In this document: positions 6,163 to 11,262 of the stretch, piece after piece
How positions within the stretch are numbered: position 1 is the first letter of the stretch
How the letters are laid out: every line of letters starts with the position of its first letter
Assembly (NCBI GenBank): GCA_034432655.1
Contig: DAOUBP010000165.1
Span: 1-11,262, forward strand
Source of the DNA: DAOUBP01 sp034432655
GTDB lineage: Bacteria > Chloroflexota > Anaerolineae > CG2-30-64-16
Direction of reading: 5' to 3'
DNA: 11,262 bases
Translations under genes and position numbers: made by a program
The notes under the pieces: model-generated
Told to the model about the DNA's origin: nothing
Databases searched by the model: none
What the model saw: the letters and a program-made list of their open reading frames with translations, nothing else

Positions 6163-8061
6163 GTGCACATCCTTTTTGCCCTCCTCTACCTGGCGACCGT
6201 GGCGCTGAGCATCGCCGTGGCGTACGACCCGGCCCTGGCGTGGAAACCCGGCGGGCTGCTGAGCGCCGGCGCACTGGCGATGCTGGGGATCGCAGCCGGC
6301 GGCCGGCGGTGGGGCGACCGGGGCCGGATGGCGGTGGGGGCGGCTTGCGCTTTGCTGGCGGCCGCGGTCGGAGGATACTTCTTGCTGCGCTACGACTGGC
6401 GCGCGGCCGGCGCGGGCAAGTTCGCCGTGCTCCAACAGGCGGGGTTGTGGGTGCAGGCCCAGCGGCCGGCCCTGCCCCTGCCCGAGGACATCAACGGCAA
6501 CGTGGCCGGCGCCGCGCTGGCGGTGCTGTTGCCGTTGGGGATTGCTGGCATAACAATCGCACCTCACTCCCCAGCCCCCTCCTCCGGGAGGGAAGGGGGA
6601 GCATACACCTCCCCTCTCCTCGCAGGAGAGGCGCCAGAAATGAGTTCATCCCTCACAGGAGAGGGGCCAGGGGTGAGGTCATCTCTCGCAGGAGAGGCGT
6701 TGGGGATAAAGCGCTCACCCGCCGTGCTGTTGCTGCGCGCGCTTTGTGTGGCCGCGCTGGCGGTCGGGGCCTGCGCGCTGGTCCTCACCGGCTCGCGCGG
6801 CGCATGGGCGGGGGCCGTCGCCGGCGGCCTGGTGGCCGGGGCCCTGGCCGCGACCGCCCGCCGCTGGCCCGCGCGCTTCAAGATCGTCACCCTGGGCGTG
6901 GCGGCCGCGCTGTTCCTGGCCGCGTTGGGCCTGACGGCTGCCGTCAGCGCCTGGCCGGGCGCCGACCGGGTGCTGGGTGGCGTCACCGGCGCGGACAACT
7001 CCGTGCTGAGCCGGGCCCAACTGTGGCGCGACGGGCTGGCCCTGATCGGGGATTATCCCTTCACCGGCAGCGGTGCCGGCAGCACCATGATGGTCTACTC
7101 CACCTACGCCATGCTCCTGCACGTGGGCTACATCTCACACGCGCACAACCTGTTCCTGCAGATCGCGCTGGAGCAGGGGCTGCCGGGGTTGATCGCTTTC
7201 CTGGGCCTGCTGGCCCTGGCCTGGGCCGCGGTGGCCGACCGGTCGGGCCGCGCGGCAGACGGGTGGCGTTGGGCTGCCGCGGCCGGGTTGACGGCGCTGA
7301 TGGTGCACGGCGTGGCCGACGCGGGGATCTACACCTCCTACCTGGCGCCGGTCCTGTTCGTGCCGGCCGGGCTGGCGCTGGGGCTGACGGGGCGAAGCGC
7401 TGCGCCGCACGAAGGGGCCTCCCGCCGCCCACGGGGCGTCCGGTCTGACGATCCCACCCATCCCCCGACCCCCTCCCCGCGCGGGAGGGGGAGCGCCGCC
7501 AGCCCCTCTCCCCGCAGCAGAGGGGCTGGGGATGAGGCGCCCATCCGCCCTGGCGCCGGCCGCGGCATCGCGATCGCCGTGCTGGCCGGCCTGCTGGCGC
7601 TGGCGCTGCTCCCCCCTGTGCGGGCAGCCTTCCAGGCCAACCTGGCCGCGTTATACCAGACCCGCGCCGAGCTATCGGTTTACCGCTGGCCGCAATACCC
7701 CATCCAGGACGCGCTGCGCCGGCAGGCACCGGACGCGCCGCCGCCGGTGGACCTGGGCCCGGCCATCGCCCGCTACCGCGCCGCGCTGGCGCTGGACCCC
7801 GGCAACGCCGCCGCCAACCGCCGGCTGGGGCAGATCGAGCTTTCGCAAGGGGATTGCGCAGCGGCCCGCCGCCACCTGGAAGCTGCTTACGCCGCTGCGC
7901 CCTGGCAACGCCCCGCCCGGGCACTCCTGGCCGAAGCCTATACCCTGACCGGCGACCCCGCCCGCGCCGCCCCGCTGTGGGCGTCCGTAGACCTGAGCCA
8001 GGGACAGCGGGGGCTGCGGAGATGGTGGTATGATACAATGAGAGTAGTATGTCGGAATTGA
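6163..8061 (+). CDS. O-antigen ligase/polymerase (Wzy_C family) with TPR-like C-terminus
   Basis: A 632-residue polytopic membrane protein with many hydrophobic segments between residues 1 and 410 and one at about 468-485. The LTGSRGAW motif (208-215) and the periplasmic-loop hallmark HAHNLFLQIALEQGLPGLI (326-344) identify the O-antigen ligase/polymerase family, which joins lipid-linked glycans to each other or to an acceptor at the outer face of the membrane. Residues about 530-610 form two TPR-like helical repeats (AIARYRAALALDPGNAAANRRLG; LLAEAYTLTGDPARAAPLW). Two stretches, 133-184 and 431-460, are translated palindromic repeats rich in Pro, Ser, Gly and Arg, inserted between membrane segments. 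The GTG at 6163 is preferred because GAGGAA precedes it by 12 bases; a GTG at 6115 would overlap the upstream gene. The end overlaps the next gene by 13 bases. Polymerase and ligase roles cannot be separated by sequence alone. Confidence 0.88.
   Translation: MHILFALLYLATVALSIAVAYDPALAWKPGGLLSAGALAMLGIAAGGRRWGDRGRMAVGAACALLAAAVGGYFLLRYDWRAAGAGKFAVLQQAGLWVQAQRPALPLPEDINGNVAGAALAVLLPLGIAGITIAPHSPAPSSGREGGAYTSPLLAGEAPEMSSSLTGEGPGVRSSLAGEALGIKRSPAVLLLRALCVAALAVGACALVLTGSRGAWAGAVAGGLVAGALAATARRWPARFKIVTLGVAAALFLAALGLTAAVSAWPGADRVLGGVTGADNSVLSRAQLWRDGLALIGDYPFTGSGAGSTMMVYSTYAMLLHVGYISHAHNLFLQIALEQGLPGLIAFLGLLALAWAAVADRSGRAADGWRWAAAAGLTALMVHGVADAGIYTSYLAPVLFVPAGLALGLTGRSAAPHEGASRRPRGVRSDDPTHPPTPSPRGRGSAASPSPRSRGAGDEAPIRPGAGRGIAIAVLAGLLALALLPPVRAAFQANLAALYQTRAELSVYRWPQYPIQDALRRQAPDAPPPVDLGPAIARYRAALALDPGNAAANRRLGQIELSQGDCAAARRHLEAAYAAAPWQRPARALLAEAYTLTGDPARAAPLWASVDLSQGQRGLRRWWYDTMRVVCRN
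6559..6714 (+). repeat. Palindromic repeat group with 33-bp period, in frame in the O-antigen ligase gene
   Basis: The core CAGGAGAG recurs at 6623, 6656 and 6689, exactly 33 bp apart, within similar flanks. Because 33 is a multiple of three, the units translate as three 11-residue repeats (TSPLLAGEAPE, MSSSLTGEGPG, VRSSLAGEALG). The unit contains an inverted repeat (CTCTCCT ... AGGAGAG), so each copy can form a hairpin. It interrupts a loop between two membrane segments. Confidence 0.88.
7453..7542 (+). repeat. Second palindromic repeat insertion in the O-antigen ligase gene
   Basis: Two GC-rich hairpins lie side by side: CCCCTCCCC facing GGGAGGGG across a GCGC centre, and AGCCCCTCT facing AGAGGGGCT. 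Translation gives PTHPPTPSPRGRG followed by ASPSPRSRGAGDEA, a pattern familiar from short intergenic repeats of GC-rich bacteria read as protein. It lies between a membrane segment and the segment that precedes the TPR-like tail. Confidence 0.85.
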
Positions 8062-8978
8062 TACTTGTCTCCGGCGGGGCCGGGTTCATCGGCTCGCACA
8101 TCGTGGACGCGTTTCTGGCCGCGGGGCACCCGGTGGCCGTGTTGGACAACCTGAGCACCGGCAAACGCGCAAACGTGAACCCGGCTGCCCGTTTCTATCT
8201 GGCCGACCTGCGGGACGCCGACACGGTGGCGGAGATCGTGGCCGCTGAGAGACCGGCGGTGATCTGCCACCAGGCCGCGCTGGCCAACGTGCGCGCCAGC
8301 GTGGCGGATCCCGTCACCTATGCCCAGGTGAACGTCGTGGGCACGCTGCACCTGTTGCAGGCCGCGGTCAAGGTCGGCGGCGTGCAGCGGTTCTTGTTCG
8401 CCTCCACAGGCGGCGCGGTGTACGGCGATCCCCAGGTGCTGCCCGCCACGGAGGAGTGCCCGCCCCAGCCCCTGGATCCGTACGGGGTCTCCAAGCTGGC
8501 GTGCGAGCACTACCTGTACACCTATCACCGCAACTACGGTCTGGCGTACGTGGCGCTGCGCTATGCCAACGTCTACGGCCCGCGGCAAGACCCTTACGGG
8601 GAGGCCGGCGTGGTGGCCATCTTCACCGCGGCCATGCTGGCGGGCGGTGAGGCCATCATCAACGGCGACGGCCGCCAGACCCGTGATTTCGTCTACGTGG
8701 AGGATGTGGCGGCCGCCAACGTGCTGGCGCTGTCGCGCGGGTCAGGGATTTACAACATCGGCACCGGCGTGGCCACCGACATCCTCACCATCTATCGCAC
8801 GCTGGCCGACATCACCGGCTACCGGCGGCCGCCGCGCCACGGCCCGCCCAAGCCCGGCGAGGCGCGCCACAACTACCTGGACGCGTCCAAGGCACAACGC
8901 GAGCTGGGCTGGACAGCAACCACCCCGCTGGCGGAAGGGCTGACGCGCACGGTAAGGAGCATGCAATGCGCTACCTGA
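8049..8978 (+). CDS. NAD-dependent epimerase/dehydratase (extended SDR), UDP-glucose 4-epimerase-like
   Basis: A cytosolic 309-residue nucleotide-sugar enzyme of the GalE-like extended SDR group, which would supply an epimerised NDP-hexose to the pathway. The NAD-binding loop GGAGFIGS is at 9-16. DNLSTG (33-38) binds the adenosine ribose. FASTGGAVYG (117-126) carries the catalytic Ser/Thr, and YGVSK (145-149) is the YxxxK pair. LRYANVYGPRQ and the substrate-side segment DGRQTRDFVYVEDVA are also intact. The ATG at 8049 overlaps the preceding stop by 13 bases, suggesting translational coupling; the upstream GAGAG is a modest ribosome binding site. Many such proteins act on UDP-glucose, UDP-GlcNAc or UDP-GalA, so the exact substrate is open. 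Confidence 0.92.
   Translation: MSELILVSGGAGFIGSHIVDAFLAAGHPVAVLDNLSTGKRANVNPAARFYLADLRDADTVAEIVAAERPAVICHQAALANVRASVADPVTYAQVNVVGTLHLLQAAVKVGGVQRFLFASTGGAVYGDPQVLPATEECPPQPLDPYGVSKLACEHYLYTYHRNYGLAYVALRYANVYGPRQDPYGEAGVVAIFTAAMLAGGEAIINGDGRQTRDFVYVEDVAAANVLALSRGSGIYNIGTGVATDILTIYRTLADITGYRRPPRHGPPKPGEARHNYLDASKAQRELGWTATTPLAEGLTRTVRSMQCAT
8071..8099. repeat. 29-bp exact direct repeat, copy 1 (copy 2 at 8982-9010)
   Basis: The DNA encoding the NAD-binding loop GGAGFIGSH is identical over 29 bases in the two consecutive SDR genes, 911 bp apart and in the same codon register. Codons are identical even at synonymous positions. Confidence 0.9.
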
Positions 8979-9925
8979 TCACCGGCGGGGCCGGGTTCAT
9001 CGGCTCGCACTTATGTGAACTTCTCCTCGGCCAGGGCCATCGGGTGGTCGCCATTGACGACCTCTCCACCGGCCGGCTGGAGAACATCGCCCATCTGCGG
9101 CCGCTGCCCCACTTCCAGTTCGTGCGCGAGACGGTGGACAACGCGCTGGTGCTGGACCGCCTGACCAGCGAGTCGGACGTGGTGGTGCACCTGGCCGCGG
9201 CGGTGGGCGTGCAGTTGATCGTCCAGGACCCGGTGCGCACCATCCGCACCAACATCAACAGCACCGAGGCGGTGCTGGCGGCCGCGCATCGCTACGGCTG
9301 CAAGGTGCTGCTGGCCTCCACCTCCGAGGTGTACGGCAAGGGGGTGCGGGTGCCCTTTCGCGAGGACGACGACCGGCTGATGGGCCCCACCACCCGCTCG
9401 CGCTGGGCCTACGCGGAGTCCAAGGCGGTGGACGAGTTCCTGGGGCTGGCGTACTATCATCAATACGGCCTGCCGGTGGTGATCATGCGCTTCTTCAACA
9501 CGGTGGGCCCGCGGCAGACCGGCCGTTACGGCATGGTGGTGCCCCGCTTCGTGCGCGCGGCCCTGCGCGGTGAGCCGCTCACGGTCTACGGCGACGGCAC
9601 CCAGTCCCGCTGCTTCGCCGACGTGGCCGACGTCACCCGCGCCGTGGTCCAGCTGGCCGAGCACCCCAAGGCCGTGGGGGAGGTGTTCAACATCGGCTCC
9701 ACCGAGGAGGTCACCATCCGCCAGCTGGCCGAGCGGGTGATCGCGCTGACCGGCAGCCGTTCGGAGATCGTCTACGTGCCCTACGACCAGGCCTACGCGC
9801 CCGGCTTCGAGGACATGCAGCGCCGTGTCCCCAGCATCGAAAAGCTCGCTGCGCTGATCGGCTATGCGCCGCGGTATAGCCTGGATGAAACCCTGAGGCG
9901 GGTCATAGAGTATGAACGGAAGTGA
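8966..9925 (+). CDS. NAD-dependent epimerase/dehydratase (extended SDR), UXS/4,6-dehydratase-like
   Basis: A 319-residue second extended SDR. GGAGFIGS (7-14) binds NAD, STSEVYGK (118-125) is the TSEVYG motif shared by UDP-glucuronate decarboxylases, ArnA-like enzymes and some 4,6-dehydratases, and YAESK (149-153) is the catalytic YxxxK. RFFNTVGPRQTGRYGMVVPRF (from 175) and YGDGTQSRCFADVADVT (from 208) line the substrate pocket and match the decarboxylase/dehydratase side of the family. It would make UDP-xylose or a 4-keto or deoxy sugar donor; the exact reaction is unresolved. The ATG at 8966 has an excellent AAGGAG seven bases upstream and overlaps the previous gene by 13 bases. Its first DNA segment shares an exact 29-bp match with the preceding SDR gene. 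Confidence 0.92.
   Translation: MRYLITGGAGFIGSHLCELLLGQGHRVVAIDDLSTGRLENIAHLRPLPHFQFVRETVDNALVLDRLTSESDVVVHLAAAVGVQLIVQDPVRTIRTNINSTEAVLAAAHRYGCKVLLASTSEVYGKGVRVPFREDDDRLMGPTTRSRWAYAESKAVDEFLGLAYYHQYGLPVVIMRFFNTVGPRQTGRYGMVVPRFVRAALRGEPLTVYGDGTQSRCFADVADVTRAVVQLAEHPKAVGEVFNIGSTEEVTIRQLAERVIALTGSRSEIVYVPYDQAYAPGFEDMQRRVPSIEKLAALIGYAPRYSLDETLRRVIEYERK
8982..9010. repeat. 29-bp exact direct repeat, copy 2
   Basis: Partner of the copy at 8071-8099. It begins CCGGCGGGGCCGGGTTCATC and ends in GGCTCGCAC in both genes. Recombination between the copies would delete 911 bp and leave one chimeric SDR. Confidence 0.9.
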
Positions 9926-9979
9926 GAGAGGGAAGAGCGAAGAAGCAAAAGGGAAGAAGGAAGAGGGAAGAGGGAAGAG
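9924..9979. repeat. 7-bp tandem repeat array after the second SDR gene
   Basis: In 7-mers from 9931: GGAAGAG, CGAAGAA, GCAAAAG, GGAAGAA, GGAAGAG, GGAAGAG, GGAAGAG. The array begins at the stop codon of the SDR gene and ends 32 bases before the coding frame of the S23 remnant. The last units are nearly perfect, the first are degenerate. Confidence 0.85.
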
Positions 9980-10011
9980 GACAGCCATCTTTCAGTCAAT
10001 GAGGAGGATGT

Positions 10012-10212
10012 GTTACGAGCGATTATCGCCGGTTTGAGGATATTGAGGTGTGGCAAACGGCAAGGGAGTTGACGCGGGTGTTCTACCGGCTCTCGCGGGA
10101 GGGGGAGTTTGCCCACGATTATGAGCTGCGCGGACAGATGCGCCGGTCGGCCGTATCGGTGATGTCCAATTTTCATCTTCCTTCTCGCGACTGCGTCTCA
10201 TCCGATGAGTAG
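10012..10212 (+). pseudogene. Truncated S23/four-helix-bundle protein gene (23S rRNA intervening-sequence protein family)
   Basis: The frame from 10012 reads V-T-S-D-Y then RRFEDIEVWQTARELTRV, and later LRGQMRRSAVSVMSN. This is the N-terminal half of the S23/IVP four-helix-bundle family (usually about 110-130 residues), in which FExLxVWQ and LRxQxxRxAxSVxxN are hallmarks. The family normally continues IAEG; here it runs into FHLPSRDCVSSDE and a stop at 10210-10212, so about half is missing. No ATG exists in this frame. GAGGAGG (10001-10007) precedes an out-of-frame ATG at 10008 that stops after nine codons, and the position expected for the start reads GTT. Lost start and lost C-terminus make it a remnant. 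It overlaps the permease start by 8 bases. The family's molecular role outside rRNA intervening sequences is not established. Confidence 0.8.
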
Positions 10213-11044
10213 TGTTACAATCATCGCCCCCACCCGCGGCCTGGCCGCGCTGCAACTGCGGGCCGTTTGGGAATATCGGGAACTGCTTTTCTTCCTGGCT
10301 TGGCGCGACATCAAGGTGCGCTACAAGCAGACCGCGCTGGGCGTGGCATGGATCGTGTTGCAGCCGCTGCTGAGCACAGTGATCTTCACGCTGCTGTTCG
10401 GCGGGCTGCTCCGGGTGCCGTCGGACGGCGCGCCATACGCGCTCTTTGCGCTGGCCGCGCTGGTGCCGTGGCAATATTTCTCCGGCAGCCTGAGCCGGGT
10501 GGGCACCAGCCTGGTCAACAGCGCACACCTCATCACCAAGGTCTACTTCCCGCGGCTGATCATCCCGCTGTCGGGGGTGATCTCGACCCTGGTAGATTTC
10601 GCCATCGGCTTCGGCGTGCTGGTCGTCCTGTTGATCACCTATCGCGTGCCGCTGACAGCCAACGTGCTGTGGCTGCCCGCGTTCCTGCTGCTGGCGATCA
10701 TCACCGCGCTGGGGTTCGGGCTGTGGCTGGCCGCGCTGAACGTGCGCTACCGGGATGTGAACTACCTGATCCCCTTCCTGCTGCAGATCTGGATGTACTG
10801 CACGCCGGTGGTCTACGGCACGTCGCTGATCCCGGAGCGCTACCGCTGGCTGCTGGCGCTGAACCCGATGACCGGCGTGGTGGAGGGGTTCCGCCGGGCG
10901 TTGCTCCAGGGGGCAGGGGTCAGTAGTCAGGCGGCAGGCGGCGGTGCGCTGACCGCGCTCTCGGTGGCCATTTCCCTGCTCGTGCTGGTGAGCGGGGTGG
11001 TGTTCTTCCGCAACACGGAGCGGACCTTTGCGGATGTGATTTGA
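10205..11044 (+). CDS. wzm: ABC-2 type polysaccharide/polyol-phosphate exporter permease (Wzm/TagG-like)
   Basis: A 279-residue inner-membrane permease that forms the channel for lipid-linked polysaccharide and works with a Wzt ATPase. The N-terminal LFFLAWRDIKVRYKQTALG (28-46) is the family's interfacial gating and ATPase-contact segment. About six hydrophobic segments follow, with LNVRYRDVNYLIPFLLQIW (178-196), YCTPVVY (198-204) and NPM (220-222) as signatures, and FRNTERTFADVI closes the protein as usual. The ATG at 10205 matches the usual family N-terminus, but no Shine-Dalgarno sequence is visible because the region just upstream is the S23 remnant. The expected partner ATPase gene directly downstream is reduced to its first codons. 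The gene symbol reflects family membership only. Confidence 0.93.
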   Translation: MSSVTIIAPTRGLAALQLRAVWEYRELLFFLAWRDIKVRYKQTALGVAWIVLQPLLSTVIFTLLFGGLLRVPSDGAPYALFALAALVPWQYFSGSLSRVGTSLVNSAHLITKVYFPRLIIPLSGVISTLVDFAIGFGVLVVLLITYRVPLTANVLWLPAFLLLAIITALGFGLWLAALNVRYRDVNYLIPFLLQIWMYCTPVVYGTSLIPERYRWLLALNPMTGVVEGFRRALLQGAGVSSQAAGGGALTALSVAISLLVLVSGVVFFRNTERTFADVI

Positions 11045-11063
11045 GGCGACGGCCTGATCAAAA

Positions 11064-11088
11064 AAACTTAACACTTGCAACTTGCAAC
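11064..11088. repeat. 25-bp inverted repeat, left arm
   Basis: Reverse-complement match to 11137-11161, identical at 23 of 25 positions; 48 bases lie between the arms. The arm overlaps a 7-bp tandem array (ACTTAAC, ACTTGCA, ACTTGCA, ACCTGCA, ACTCCCA; 11066-11100) that runs up to the start codon of the wzt remnant and occupies the place of its ribosome binding site. Confidence 0.85.
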
Positions 11089-11099
11089 CTGCAACTCCC

Positions 11100-11150
11100 A
11101 TGTCCGACATTGCCATCCGCGTCGAGGACGTAGCCAGTTTCAAGTTGTAA
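11100..11150 (+). pseudogene. wzt: 5' remnant of a Wzt-like ABC transporter ATPase gene
   Basis: ATG at 11100 opens MSDIAIRVEDVA and then SFKL and a stop at 11148-11150. MSDIAIRVEDV is the typical beginning of Wzt/TagH-type ATPases, which hydrolyse ATP to drive polysaccharide export through Wzm, and the position directly after the permease is where wzt normally lies. After codon 12 (base 11135) the sequence changes abruptly into heptamers built on AGTTTCA and an S23 family gene follows, so the ATPase frame is broken. Upstream, another heptamer array has taken the place of a ribosome binding site. The identification rests on 12 residues plus position. The remainder of the gene could lie beyond the window. 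Confidence 0.65.
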
Positions 11151-11170
11151 GTGTTAAGTTTCAAGTGAGG
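11136..11170. repeat. 7-bp tandem array / 25-bp inverted repeat, right arm
   Basis: Five consecutive heptamers: AGTTTCA, AGTTGTA, AGTGTTA, AGTTTCA, AGTGAGG. Bases 11137-11161 are the inverted partner of 11064-11088. The array starts exactly at the codon boundary where similarity to wzt ends and stops 7 bases before the start of the next S23 gene. Confidence 0.88.
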
Positions 11171-11177
11171 TGGCGAG

Positions 11178-11262
11178 GTGGCGTACGGGTCGTTTGAGGA
11201 GTTGGAGGTATGGAAGCGGAGCTGTCGGGTGGCCGTGCAAGTGTACGAGTTACTGAAGGAGT
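11178..11262 (+). CDS. S23/four-helix-bundle protein (partial, cut by window end)
   Basis: A GTG at 11178 begins a frame reading V-A-Y-G then SFEELEVWKRSCRVAVQVYE and LLKE, open to the window edge (28 codons seen). SFEELEVWK is the N-terminal hallmark of the S23/IVP four-helix-bundle family (FExLxVW), also seen in the remnant at 10012-10212; the two are clearly different family members (FEELEVWKRS against FEDIEVWQTA). The upstream in-frame stop TGA lies at 11166-11168, so this is close to the true N-terminus. The ribosome binding site is poor (GAGGTGGCGAG). The gene sits directly after a heptamer array and inside the place of wzt. Whether it is complete cannot be seen. Confidence 0.78.
   Translation, partial: MAYGSFEELEVWKRSCRVAVQVYELLKE

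Noticed and set aside
5177..6274. 365-codon minus-strand frame opposite the radical SAM gene
   Set aside because: Antisense shadow of a well-supported gene, with biased His/Val/Gln/Arg composition and no motif.
10012..10212. 23S rRNA intervening sequence
   Set aside because: The S23 family is named for such inserts, but no rRNA sequence flanks either copy here.
10013..11164. 383-codon minus-strand frame across the permease
   Set aside because: Gln/Arg/His-rich shadow of the permease; it also crosses the heptamer arrays and wzt remnant.
9924..11262. Diversity-generating retroelement (Avd proteins are also four-helix bundles of this superfamily)
   Set aside because: No reverse transcriptase, no template/variable repeat pair and no C-type lectin-like target are visible in the window.

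Overview
This is a GC-rich bacterial window, AT-richer only between about 1950 and 2400. It resembles a Chloroflexota (Anaerolineae-like) genome. Reasons are the protein flavour, the short GC-rich palindromic repeats of the 'PSPRGRG' type, the short tandem heptamer and octamer arrays, and the stand-alone S23/four-helix-bundle genes. The phylum is inference; no rRNA or marker tree can be made here.

Left part (1-1951, minus strand): a translation block. serS (seryl-tRNA synthetase) has its own near-consensus sigma70-type promoter. It is followed by a second near-consensus promoter and a tRNA cluster, Ser(UGA), Ser(GCU), Arg(GCG), that ends in a strong intrinsic terminator. Beyond the terminator lies a 26-bp tandem repeat array. 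The synthetase thus sits beside two of the tRNAs it charges.

Middle (about 1952-2442): a divergent intergenic region. A strong plus-strand promoter lies at 2093-2121, followed by about 300 bases of non-coding leader.

Right part (2443-11262, plus strand): a surface-polysaccharide cluster read as one tightly packed run. The genes are a hexapeptide-repeat acyltransferase, a polyprenol-phosphate type GT2 glycosyltransferase with C-terminal membrane segments, a B12-type radical SAM enzyme, an O-antigen ligase/polymerase with a TPR-like tail, two sugar-nucleotide epimerase/dehydratases (SDRs) and a Wzm-like ABC-2 permease. Together they would make NDP-sugars, transfer sugars to a lipid carrier, acylate, and polymerise or ligate and export the glycan.

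The most unusual feature is how heavily short repeats have invaded this cluster. (a) Heptamer arrays lie at 4413-4454, 9924-9979, 11066-11100 and 11136-11170. (b) Octamer arrays sit in frame inside the radical SAM gene. (c) Palindromic repeats, one group with a 33-bp period, sit in frame inside the O-antigen ligase gene. (d) Two S23/four-helix-bundle genes, one a truncated remnant and one cut by the window edge, each follow a heptamer array and flank the permease. The second module replaces what should be the wzt ATPase gene: only its first 12 codons are recognisable before the reading frame runs into a heptamer array and stops. The heptamer-array-plus-S23 module is the best candidate here for an undescribed mobile or domesticated element.
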